DNA from: Paramecium sonneborni
Lineage: Eukaryota; Ciliophora; Oligohymenophorea; Peniculida; Parameciidae
Length of the DNA: 64,000 nucleotides
Assembly: GCA_905182985.1 (NCBI GenBank)
Contig: CAJJDN010000167.1
Coordinates: forward strand, 60,298-124,297
Reading direction: 5' to 3'
Shown: positions 24,720 to 36,503 of the stretch, one piece after another
How positions within the stretch are numbered: position 1 is the stretch's first letter
Layout: the number at the start of each line of letters is the position of its first letter
Notes under the pieces: generated by a model
Seen by the model: only the letters and a program-made list of their open reading frames with translations
Told to the model about the DNA's origin: nothing
Databases searched by the model: none
Position numbers and translations under genes: made by a program

Positions 24720-26844
24720 TCAATATAAATTTATTCAAATATAGTTTATTCATACCTCTTTTCTCACAATCATTATTTCCTCTATTTTTGATGTATATGT
24801 GTGAGATTCATTTGTATTTTTGACTAACTATTTTCATAATCTAAATAAATCATATCTGTAATAGAATTATTTGAACTCAAAAGAATCATTAAATTGTTTT
24901 AGTTCTTAAATTCAAAGTCTTATATCAAATACACTTGGACAATATTGGAACTTCGGAACTGAATTAAAAAGACTACTTATAATATTTGTTTAATACCTCA
25001 CACTCTATCCTTTATCAATACTTATTATTGTATTACTTGGATATATCATACTTGCAGTTATTAATGTAATATTTGTTCAAATCAAAAACTATATACAGCA
25101 CATCATGAAGTTATTCTGCTCTCAATATTCCTTTCACATATTGGTATTTGAACAATACTTTCATAACCATTGTCTTCTGAGATTGTTGTTACAATTTAAT
25201 TTCTTATTTTTAAAGTTTTGCTATCACATTTAACTTTAAAACTATTAATCTTAAATTTACAATTATTTAGTTGCTATAAGTTATAATACAATAAGTTGAT
25301 TCATATATTATAGTTAAAATTATAGTTCTAGCAAATATTTCATATGTTTTTGGTCAATTATTTTTGTCATATTTATTAGAAAATTCAAAAAAAGAACAGT
25401 TTGTTTCAATACATAATTATTCATATAGATCCACAATGATCAATTAATTGCAATTTGAGTATAACATACACAAACTCTTCCCAGTTTTTGCAAAATTATT
25501 TGAAAAGTCTTTCCACTTATTTTAATCAAATTGCATAAACACAACTAGAAAACAGAATTGGTTTTTCTTAAAGTATTCTTTTAATATTTATTGTAATCGT
25601 AGATTTCTCTATTCAACAATCGTGAATATCTTGGATCATTTTTGAATTTTCTATTCAAATCATTTAGAACAATTAGTGATACAAATACATCCTGAATGAT
25701 TATTGCAATATCAAAATTTAAATACTTTTTAATATGAGATTGAAAATAACAAAAGACTACTGTCCTACTATTGCTAGGAAGTAAGACTTTTATGAAATCT
25801 TATACATCCTCCCAAATCTTGAAGTAAAATAAAAGAGGAGATCATACTTTTAGACTTTGCTGAAATCTAAAAGCTATTCTTCAATAGCCTTTTTAACAAA
25901 TCAAATCATCCTAAATAACATATGTAGTTATCTTGTATCATATTCAAAAAGAAATAAGATAATATCACAATTCAAATAGTATTTATAAATCTTGAGAAAT
26001 ACATCGAGCTAAACTATTGAGAAATAAGCACTTGTAAAATTTCTTGTTGTAATAATTATTCTAGTGAAAATAAACTCTCTCCAGTAAATATTTCAGCTAA
26101 TACATTTCCAGCTGAAAACATGTCCATGACTTATAAATAATAAACCTATCGTTTCATAGGATTATTTATGTACTGAATTTCTTATAAATCAGAATATTTC
26201 TCAGGAGCTAATGTGCATTTTTGAATAGGTGATTTCTAAATATTATTAATGATTTTTAATTCATTTAAATAGGTTTGGCTTATAGGAAGCAAAATCAACA
26301 AGAATTAGAAAATCTAGGTTAGTTAATAAAATATTAGAAGAGTATTGATGTCCAGGATATTAATTTCATTTCTGTAATGTATTTACAGTAATTAAAAATT
26401 AGAATGCATAAAAGTTAAATAAACATTTTGGCAATTTTTAGTGTGATTTTATTCAATTTCCAAAGTTATATAGATACACTGCTAAATAATTTTTGTTCTA
26501 TTCTAGATTGCCTTCAGACAGCTATACTTTAGGCATACTACCTAAAATAAATTAGATAGTTTGAATGGCATTAAATTTGGGTAATGTTTCCATTTTTCAA
26601 TTAGATAATGTAAATAGAAAGTATGTATTTGAAAGTATGAATGTGTAATTTGTTTTTTCATTAAGTGAAGTTTTAGAGGAAAAGGTTTGGTTAATGCCAA
26701 TATATATATTTATCATCAAAGTCTGAAATAGTTTATTTTCAAACAGTAATGTATAATGAATACCTATGTCCTATTTAGTGTTTAAAGTGTCGAATGTTTT
26801 TAACGAATTAATTTATCTTTATCTTGATTCAACATTTTACCCAT
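24720..26844 (-). pseudogene. decayed Vps15-like (PI3K regulatory) pseudokinase gene
   Basis: Pieces of a Vps15/PIK3R4-type kinase domain are recognisable but not in one frame. Near 26560-26300 comes NYLAVYLYNFGN, a TGA, IKSHQKLPK, FNFYAFQFL. About 90 bp on is PGHQYSSNILLTNLDFLILV then DFASYKPNLFK and another TGA. One phase over, CTLAPEKYSDLQ leads to VMDMFSAGNVLAEIFTGES, which matches the Vps15 signature following the usual APE region. Beyond 26040 all frames contain several TGAs, with only one long helical stretch (25810-25440). A possible start MGKMLNQ at 26844, with Gly2 as in myristoylated Vps15, lies 17 bp after the upstream gene. At least three in-frame stops and two or more shifts make this a likely pseudogene. 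Confidence 0.6.
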
Positions 26845-26861
26845 TTTATATAATTATTATA

Positions 26862-28917
26862 TCACTTTTTTATACTTATAGCTTTAATCAAAGTAATACT
26901 TGATCTCTTGAGAGGAGATCGTTGGGAGTTTTTTCTTTACACTTTACGCACTGATGCTTTCATTCTCTCTAATGGAGCTTACTTACTCTTATAAAATAAG
27001 CCAGGATGGATTAAAGAGAGTTATCTCACTAATTTTAGGGTATCTTCAAGTGGACGATTCAATTGGTTACGTAATTCTATGAATTATTTGATCTTTATTA
27101 TAATTTAAATAATAATACAATACCACATTCATATCCAAATCTTCAGAATCAATTTCTTATTTGTATAACCATCCTGTCCATTATTTATTTTCAATCATGA
27201 GAAAATGTTAAGCTAACATTAATAATAGTTCTAATAGAGTCATTTATGATTTTTAAGTATTAGTAATTTTTTCATTAAATTCTTCTGAAAATAATAATTA
27301 AAAATATGGAGATGCTTCCTTTATATTAAAACATTCATTTAATTGATAATCATGTTACTCTTATAATTCTTTGTAATATTTGAGTAATTTTTTGAGAGAA
27401 ATAGAACTTAATTAACGATGTTCCCGAATTCCAAAAATGATGGCATAAAATAAATTAATTGGTTAATCGAGATCGCATTCACTAAAATAGGTTAGAATAG
27501 CATTGAGTTTATCGTCTTCTCCTACCCAGTCAATGAATATTTTGCATACATTTGAGAGAAAATCTCCAATTTGATTTAAGTAATCAAAGAAGTTACATAA
27601 TAGCATTGGATAATCCATTTCTAATTCTTTATTAATTTCAAATAGAATTTAAAAGGGATGAACTTACATAAATATACCAATAGAATTTAATTAGTTCAAT
27701 TAGTAATTCTCTTCTTATAATTTAGGACATCCTAATCGAATTTATGCTTCTTAATGTTTCATTGGAAGAGGGTGATTTTATTTCTTTTATTATATTAAAG
27801 CACTTCCTAATTCTTTTATATCTTTTTAAAATACAAAGGAATGTTGAGATACTACTTTATCATATTATTTGAACATGCTTTCTAATTCTAAAGCCTTCAA
27901 TCCAACTGAATTCATCCTTTCTTCTGCAATTCTGAGATCACTCATTTATTGAACTGCTACAACATAATCTTAAAATTCTTATTAAACTGATAATAACTGT
28001 TATTATAAGTATTCATGTTTACGAATGTATTATGCTTCCATGGCTTTGAATTCTTTATCCATCAAGATCATCTAATCTTCAACTTTAATTTTTTATGCTA
28101 CAGCTTCTTTAAATTATTCTTTAAATTCTTTGACTTAAGCTTCAATATAATCAGCACAACTTTTACCCATCCATTACAATTAGATATCAATTAAGACCAT
28201 CCAAAATTTACAGAAACCTTCTAAGAATATTCCTAATCTTGTATCATGTCTTAATGCTTCTCGTACACTCTAGACGATAGTTTCAGAGACTATATTAACA
28301 GCATTTTAAACAAAATGCATTTTAAAATTGAGAACAGGTCTAGTTTGTGAGTGTAATGGTTCTATAATTTATTTATCCAACTATTATAAAGTATTAAAAA
28401 GTGTAAATATGAATTTATCATCTAGAATGCTTTTTTATTCACACATTTTAGCTCTTTAAACTTCATACATATTAGAATAAAGCATCATTTTGATAGATTG
28501 AGGTAATTCAGTCAGATTTGTAATCAAAGATTCATGTTCTCTACATAAATAACTATACTATTCATATTAAACACATATTGGAATATTTTCTACATCAGAT
28601 GGTAATCTTTTATGATGTTCTGTTCTACCTTCACTAATTAAACTAGCCCATCTAGTTTTGCGTTCTTCTTTCTTTAATGAAGGACATCTTGTTCCTGTAT
28701 GAGATCCTTTTGCTCTCAATCTCATAATCTAAGATATCGTTGGTTTCTAATAAAACATATTTGTTGTTTATATTGGTCCATCATGACGAACAGTACTTGA
28801 TTATTTCTTAAATGTATCCTTAACTGCTTAACAGAATTCACTGTCATTAAACATTTCATCAATCTCACCTAAGGAGATTCTATTTTATTTATTTCCATGT
28901 GTCTTACGATTACTCAT
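26862..28917 (-). CDS. unknown helical protein, 674 aa
   Basis: One long frame from ATG 28917, with a single 31 nt intron at 27093-27123. Removing it takes the reading past a TGA at 27046 to TGA 26862 and adds a well-formed tail (FIELRNQLNRPLEDTLKLVR). The total is exactly 675 codons. The protein is mostly helical with a coiled-coil middle and a very basic C-terminus (RKNSQRSPLKRSS). No domain is recognised. Its start codon faces the start of the Arl6-like gene with only 14 bp between, so the two share whatever promoter exists. Confidence 0.8.
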
Positions 28918-28931
28918 TATTAATTTAATAA

Positions 28932-29484
28932 ATGTAAGTTGCATTTAGTGCTATTTGTGTTGGATTAGATAATGCAGGTAAAACTAGTCTATTACGTACT
29001 CTCTCTAATAGTTAAAGAATGGAAATATTTCCTACTCCAACTATGGAAATACATTATGTTATTTGTCCTAAAATTGGAAAATACTGTTTAATTTATGATA
29101 TGTCTGGAAATGGCCGTCATAGATAAAATTGGAGAATACTCTATTAAGATATATAAGCCATGATCTATGTTATAGATACTAGTGATTCTGAGTATAGGTA
29201 TTATTATTCAATTTCTAATTAGATTTCATTTATAAAGATAACTTATTGAAGAAGTTCTTAATGATGATCTAATTAAAAAAAGTGCAATCCCCATACTCTT
29301 TCTATTCAATAAGAATGATAAAAATAATAGATTTAATAAAGATGATCTTATCAAAGTCTTAGGATTAGATTCTAAAAAATTCAAAAATAAATTCATTTTC
29401 AAAGAAACATCAAGCTTTGAAATTTCAAAATTAAAAGAAGCTATTGATAATCTAACTGATGCTCTCTATAGTAAAAAATAATGA
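28932..29484 (+). CDS. ARL6: Arl6/BBS3-like small GTPase, 175 aa
   Basis: An ARF-family GTPase: GLDNAGKTSLLR (P-loop), FPTPTME (switch I Thr), DMSGNGRHRQNW (switch II) and FLFNKNDKNN (NKxD). The DMSG.GR..(L/N)W form of switch II is characteristic of Arl6/BBS3, where most ARFs have DVGGQ. Arl6 recruits the BBSome coat to membranes for ciliary trafficking. It lacks the N-terminal MG myristoylation start, as Arl6 usually does not rely on it. A 25 nt intron (29198-29222) leaves 176 codons. Divergent from the preceding unknown gene with 14 bp between ATGs. Confidence 0.85.
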
Positions 29485-29515
29485 TTTATTAATATTATTA
29501 TATTTTACTTATCTA

Positions 29516-30761
29516 TCATTTATTCATTTCATGACTTGCTTCACCTAAACAACTCACCTATCTTATTATCCAAATTGATGCTATTGCCACACATATACAT
29601 ACACAAACTACTTTAAATAAATATAAATAATCATTTATCTATATTTATTTACTTTACTTCTCAAATGTAGCCAATTTTGCAAATCCAATTTACTTATTGT
29701 CAATATCAAACACTGTTATATGTTTTCTTATAAATGTATCACCCAAAATCCAATAATTATTTGAACTCTTCGTAATCGAAAGAACACATACGGAAACATC
29801 TATATTTATGTAATCAATTGGATTCAACACTAATTTTAAATCACCTTCAAAAATAAATTCTAATTCAGGAAAATTTTAGAAATTCCCATCAGGACAAGAA
29901 CATTTTATTTGATATTAAGAATATTGACAAAATTATTTATATTGATCTCTTAAACTAGTTAATAATGAACTAAATTAACGAGTTGGTATAACAATCAATG
30001 AGGTTCCAGTATCAATTAATGCTGATACATCATTAATTAGGACTTTGTTATTCATTGATATATTCTTTAATTTTACTGACCATTAATCACTTTTATCTAA
30101 TTTAACATATTAGATGTCTGAACTCATGTAACGAGTATCATATCCTCCAATAAATAAAGCACTTGAATTATTAATATGTTCAGGTATTGAACTTAAAAAG
30201 AATGTAAAGATTCTCTTTTCAATTAAATGTTAATCATAAAGAATGTTAATTAAAGAATTAAATCCAAATTATTCTTGTAAACCTAAGCCACAAATTCCAC
30301 CAGCCCTCAAATTATCTAAACTAGATTATGAATTAACAATCAAGAATTAGAAATTTGAAACTGTAAAATTAGAAATTTGCAATTAATCATAAGCTTTATT
30401 GCCTTTTATTTCTCCTTATCCATATTAAACTTTAAATTATTCCTTTGTCATTAAACAATTAGAACTTGATTGACAATCAAATGAAGTTTTTTTTGATTGA
30501 GTGAAACACGTATTTGAAAAGACCTTAATAGTCATTTGATTTTACCCAAAAAATGGAAGAGCCTGTATCAAATAGCAATTCAAGATTTTATTCTCCAATT
30601 TTTATGAATCCTGTATATTGCATGTTTTTGAAATTATTGATCTATAAATCATTTCTTAGATGTCTATTGTAATGAGGTGGTGTAGACTTTAGTAAATCGA
30701 TCTTCACATAGGCACTAATAAGTTAAAATAATAAATATAAAATCATTAATTATGGAAGCAT
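29516..30761 (-). CDS. pepsin-type aspartyl protease with C-terminal membrane anchor, 407 aa
   Basis: Both catalytic motifs of family A1 are present: LLFDTGSSIFW near residue 60 and ALIDTGTSLIVIP near 250. The usual DDD/ILGDTFIRKH segment follows near 345. An N-terminal signal peptide (MLPQLMILYLLFQLISAYV) sends it into the secretory pathway. After the protease domain comes a hydrophobic stretch (YLFKVVCVCICVAIASIWII) likely to be a membrane anchor, then a short cytoplasmic tail. One 22 nt intron (30524-30545) lies right after DTGSSIFW; splicing leaves 408 codons. A lysosomal or surface protease is expected. The stop lies about 30 bp from the Arl6 stop (convergent). Confidence 0.9.
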
Positions 30762-30849
30762 AGTAATATAAATTGAGTCAAACACTTCGAACACATAATA
30801 ATATAGTGAGATCAATTTCAATTTAAGTTAATGAATTATTAACATGTAA

Positions 30850-31860
30850 TGATTATAAGTTTAATTTTTTTAGGCTTAAGTGATAAGACTGCAAAGATAT
30901 TTGAAATGAAGTCTAAATAGTAGTAAGAATTGACTTTTTGACATTTTTTGAGAAATACATATAAATGCAATATATGCAATAAGACATTATTAATGAATCT
31001 AAATGATAGAAATGAAGGAAATTTATTGGGTATATTAGAGGGATATGATTTTTAGGTATGTTTTTTCAAAAGTATATCAGAAAATATACATTTATTATTA
31101 TAAAAACAAAGTTAATTATTTCAGGATGATGGAATGGAACAGCTATAATTTGGTATTTAGATATTATTAGAAGCAACTCTATAGGTGAAGCGGAAATAAG
31201 TATGAAATATAGAGTAGCAGTATATGGAGATAAGAATTTAAATTTAATGACTGAATGTTAATATGATATATTACATAGTTAGTCTATCGTAAGAGTGTTT
31301 AAGCTCATAAGGATAGAATATAATAAGAGAAATATTACAATCTCCTTTAAGGGATTATTATAATTTGTTTTAATGATTAAACAATAAAGCTTTGGTCAAA
31401 AGATTTATAGATTATTTGATAAATGGAGGTGATGATAGATTAATAATAATTTTGAATTTAGATGGATCTGCAAAATAAAGAATTTAATTATCAGATATAG
31501 AAATAAATAATAAAAATGATATATCGATAGTAACAATCATGTTTTTAATGTTGAAATTGATAATAGAATACTTCCTTTGGATAATCTTAAAGATAATAAA
31601 AATCAGAATTAGAAACTGTACTCAAATTTCTAAAGAACTAAAATTGACAGAAAAAATAAGTATCAGTTTAGAAGGAGTAGAATCACCCTTATATTGGTCT
31701 AGAAATTAAAATGGAATGCTCAATGTTTGTTACATCTTTATGATTTCTTTAGATTATTTCGTCTTAATCATGAATAGTTATTTGCATGTCTAAAAAAAAG
31801 ACTGAATCTATTCTTGAATATCTTAACATAATCAATTAATATTGTTTTTTTAGATTGGCC
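30850..31860 (+). pseudogene. degenerate coding-like region
   Basis: Several good-looking peptide stretches sit in different frames here. One frame reads REILQSPLRDYYNLFQ, then TGA (31374-31376), then NNKALVKRFIDYLINGGDD and LNLDGSAKQRI, and on to about 31790. Upstream pieces around 31000-31200 are in other frames. No intron set was found that joins them, and no family is recognised. It looks like a decayed gene on the plus strand. Confidence 0.35.
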
Positions 31861-32059
31861 TTTTAAAATTTATGAAATAGTTTAAAACATAATAATAATC
31901 TAATAATTGCTTATTGAGATGCACTTAAATGTTTAGAAGAAGTCAAATTGAGTATGTGCATTTTGAATATTATATAATCTGGAATAATAAATTTATTAAT
32001 TTATATTGCATTAAATTTTTAATTCATTTTATAAGATAAACAAATAATATGAATACTTT

Positions 32060-34681
32060 TCAATTTAATAAAATCGTTAACACTAAAAATAATGTAAGCT
32101 ATCTTATTAAAAATGATGATGAATCAGTATTAGTATTATCTGTATTATTTGTATTATTATTTGTATTATTATTTGTATTATTATTTGTATTATTATTAGT
32201 ATTATTATTTGTATTATTATTAGTATTATTATTAGTACTATTACTATTATTAAAACTATTGTTACTATTATTAGGTTTAATGGTATTATTAGGTTATCCA
32301 TTTGGTATTGTTTTGATATTACAAGCTTAACATTTATTTGTATTTCTATTCCAAGTGTAAGTATAACCTGAAGTTTTATAGCATTCTTATTGATTCAAGG
32401 AGATTGGATCAACATTTGTACATACTCCTGAAATTACTTTACAAACAAATTATGAATCACCATCAAAAGTTAAGTAATTAGAACAAACGCCATGTTATAA
32501 TTAATAAGTTGAACATTTATGATTTTCACATTAACCAGATGAATTCCAATAACATTTAGATTTAGCTTTTAAACAAGCTTCTTCATCTGAATTAGCAGAT
32601 TAACAAGATGTCATTAAAGAACAAGAGTCATTAGACCAAAAACAGATTCCATTTAATCCTCTTGTATTACAAGCAATTTTAGTTTTGTACTCAGAACATA
32701 ATGACCATTTAATACATGTTTTTCCATCGAAAGTACAATTACCTTATAGTTCAGTACAATTAATGAGACTTGGATCAGGAATATTTGAACATTCTCTTAC
32801 TTGGCATGATCCTGTATCTGAATTTGTTGTTAACCAAATACATTAACCATTTGTAGCGTATGCCTTTTTGCATATAGATTATGTTTTATAAGATGAACAT
32901 GTACTATAATCAATACATGAAACACCATCAGTAGTACATTTTTATTATAAATTTTGAGAGGCAGATTCACATTCAGTATGTGTTGGATAATTGAAATCAG
33001 AACATATAGAATTCCTACATAGTTTCTCTTAAGAATTCCAAGAACAAGGTTAATTTTTATGATTTAATTTACATGCTTCTTATGTTGTATATGCAGAACA
33101 CTCACTAATTGGAACACATCCAGTAATACCATTAGATGTACATTTATAATTAGCTTTATAACATTGATCATGAGTTAAATAATATGCATCAGTACAGGAG
33201 TTAAATTTTTAACATATTGTTTTAGTGTCATTAATTGCAATAACAGTTTACATACATGTTCCATCATAACCAGTAACACAACCACCATTTGTATTTGTTT
33301 CAGAACATTAAGTAATAGGAATACATTTAGTACCATCAGTAGTACATAAAGGGGAAATCTACTTACATTACTCATTAGTATTCCATTGAATACTTTAACA
33401 AGAATTATATTTATAACATTTTCCTTAAGGTTATTAATTAGAAACCTTATTAACTATCCATAAACAAGGTCCATCTAATCCTACTATGCAAGCATCAATT
33501 ATTTGAGTATTTTCACAATTTTAGATTTCTACACATTATGAATTAAATCCTACTGTACAATTTGAATTTTATATATTGCAATTCTTATGTGTACTTCCAC
33601 TAAAATCTTTGCATTATTTGACTCTACAACCTCCACCTTATTTAACAATACATTAATTCTTTAAAAATTAATCACAATCTGAATTTGAAGTAATTGTACT
33701 AGGTGCATGATCACAAGTCTTTACTACACATCCATTACCATTCCAAAAACAATCAATCTCATTAATATCTTTAGAACATGCTTCAGAAATATTGGCAACC
33801 ATACATGATCCATTGTTTATACATCCTCCTCCATTTGTTGTTATACAATAACTTAAAAATTGTTAACATTCTGAATTCTTTTTTAAATTTTTTGATGCAT
33901 TTTAACATATCTTATCTATACATTTATTATCTTACCAAAAACATTTAATAGAACCTTCATATGTCTCACAATCTGAAATTACTGTTATCTCCTAACACGT
34001 TTTGTATTTTTACTATTAAATTCCCTATGATAATGATTCAGATTCTACAGAATTAGTTGTAGTATAAATTTCAGTCTAAGTTTAAGTTTTACAACCTCCA
34101 AATTAATTTGATACACAAGTAGATATCTAAGATTTACATTAATAATCTTATGTAAATGTTAATGGTAATTCTTCACAACTCTATGGATATTAACATTTCA
34201 TATTATTCTGATCCCAAAAACACCATATATTATTCATATCTTATTTACATGCTATTTCTGTCTTATAAGAATCACAAGTCCCTATCTCAACACAATGAAT
34301 TCCATCAGTTATGCATCTTTCAGATATAGATTAACATTAAGAAGTACTACTTTTATTAAAAGCTGTGCATCCAGTAAAATGGGAGCATCTTTCACCGTAC
34401 CATTAACAAGGTCCATTTTTTACACAAAATTCACAAGGCTACAATTTGTTGCAATTAGTTTAAGAAAATTATTCACAATATGTTTCTGAATTCTAACTAT
34501 ATTCTGAACTTATTGCTCCATATTAACAATTTTATTTAAAAGAGTTCCAATTACATTCTTGGTATTAACTCATAAAACAATCTCCTTCTGTTAATAATTA
34601 ATTGCATGAACATATTTAAGTAATAAATTGAGAATTTCCTATGTGATCAAGCACAAAAAAAATTAGTATCAATCTATTCAT
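32060..34681 (-). CDS. GPI-type cysteine-rich surface antigen-like protein, 873 aa
   Basis: A single uninterrupted frame of 874 codons. It opens with a hydrophobic signal (MNRLILIFFVL) and then about 750 residues of periodic cysteines. Units run roughly C...W....C....C with phrases such as CKTQTQTEIYTT, TCDHAPSTITSNSDC and CTTDGVSCIDYSTC. This is the layout of Paramecium surface-antigen (immobilization-antigen) related proteins. A low-complexity Asn/Thr stalk follows (12 bp repeats of AATAATAATACA type at about 32110-32260). The C-terminus (SSSFLIRQLTLFLVLTILLN) fits a GPI-attachment signal. It would sit on the outer cell or ciliary membrane. It is smaller than classical i-antigens, so it is a related surface protein, not necessarily a serotype gene. 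Confidence 0.85.
32105..32270 (-). repeat. Asn/Thr codon repeat (12 bp units)
   Basis: Repeated attattatttgt-type 12 bp units on the plus strand encode NNNT/NNTN on the minus strand, between the cysteine-rich domain and the GPI signal of the surface protein. Copies are nearly identical, so the tract is likely to vary in length. Long ORFs on the plus strand here are shadows of this repeat. Confidence 0.85.
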
Positions 34682-36503
34682 ATTTAATTATTATATTGTA
34701 TATTCCAATCAATCACTTTAACATTGAATGAAATAGAATAAAAATTTTTTTTACTGTAAATTTTTTAAATAAAATTCTATTTTTATAAACTTATCAAACA
34801 ATCAATGTTTTATCTTTTTTACTATTAATATTTATTTTAACATCTATTTTGCATTTCTAAAAATTTACATCAAATCATTATTATTTTTAATTTGAAATTA
34901 TATATTTTTTTATTATCTTAATTTTATAATTAAATACAATATTTCAATATGAATACTCAATTAATTAATCAAAAATTCATTCAATTAAATCAATCGAATA
35001 TTTGAATATTTTTCAACCAAATATAATTACAATCAGGTTGACTATAAAATCATATCCACCCAAAATTATAATTAACAGTCTTCCATTTATTATTTTTCTC
35101 CAATCTAAAAGTTGTTTATTTGAATCAAAATTCTAAAATAGTTAAATAGTAAACTCCAAATTTTATTGCCTAAATAGACCACTTTTAATAGAGTTTAAGG
35201 GAAACTTTTTCGACTTGCATTTAATAAATAATCACTTCCAGATATAAATTTAAATGTAATTCTAATATCTTAAAATCTCTTATTTGTCTCTTTAATGATT
35301 TTTCATGCAGTTAGTATCTTTTGTTATTCTACCTAAAAATTTAATTATGAAGAATAAGACAAAATTAAAAATAATGATAAATAAATTTATGCCATTTCTT
35401 ATCTTTTATATTCTAAAAATAAGGCAACATATTTATAATAAAATATTTAAATGATAATTTTACATCTGAAAAGATTTATATTAAACAAAATATTGGTAAT
35501 AAATAAGCCTAACATAAATATCAAATTCAATTTGAATAAGTTGTCATTTACCTTCTAAAATCAACTTCCATGAATTTTAAATATTATCTCTGTATGACTG
35601 GAGGTTATTCCAATAAAACGATTAATATATTTTTTTATATTAATATTATTGTCTATCATTTCAAATAATATATAATTAAAACTATTAAAAGGAATATAAA
35701 AAATTATTTATAAAGATTTAAAAATCAATTTAATTAGTTTCAATTTTATTTATTGTTTAATTCAGAAGCATAAAAATATTTTTGCTATCAAAAATTAATA
35801 ATTTTATTAATCCATATTCTAAATATTTGTAAATAATAATGATATTAAGTTTATTGTTTATTTAAATCAAAAAATGACTTATTACTTATATATAAAATAT
35901 TATATTTTTTAAAATACTTATCTAAAATTAATAACATATTAACTTAATAATGCAAATTAAATTTTATTAATAAATGTTATAATTAAATAATAAATGTAAC
36001 AACCTTTTTTTAAAAACTTAGAATCTATGCAAATTAGATCTTTTTATAAAATGCGTATGAAAATCTATCAAAAAAACCAAAATTAAAATTTTACAAGAGC
36101 AATATTATTCTTAGTCTTTATGAACACTAAAAAGAAATTTATCTGAAATTTAAAAAATCATAATTAAAATATTAATTTCAATTTCTTCTATGCATCCCAA
36201 CAATTTAAGAGATATACTGTTACTAAAACTATGTCATAAAATTAAGAATTCAGCCCCCCCAAAAGAGGTTTTGATTGAAAAGAAAATATTTAGGTTTTTA
36301 AGTAACATTATTTTATAATCAAATGAAAAAGATATAATAATATAAAAGAAAAAAAGCAAAATCATTAAAATTAAATTCAGAAAAACAATTTTATGTGATT
36401 GTTTTAAAAATGATTATTTTGATATTTTCATTTCAATATTGTGTAACTATGATATTTAAAACAGAAAATTTTTTTAAATTGATATTTGAATATTCTATTC
36501 ATC
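34682..36503. other. gene-poor AT-rich region with possible relic ORFs
   Basis: About 1.8 kb without a convincing gene. On the minus strand between 35020 and 35340, pieces such as VEKVSLKLYQKWSIQAIK and FRLEKNNKWKTVNYNFGW are separated by a TGA and may be remains of a gene. From 35640 to 36480 I see only AT-rich DNA, with one striking run of seven C followed by AAAA at 36254-36264. Confidence 0.5.

Noticed and set aside
32049..32330. Hydrophobic plus-strand ORF of Leu/Val repeats
   Set aside because: Antisense shadow of the Asn/Thr repeat in the surface-protein gene.
36254..36264. CCCCCCCAAAA as a telomere-like or chromosome-end signal
   Set aside because: Paramecium telomeres are C4A2/C3A3 repeats; this is a single run with no repetition.
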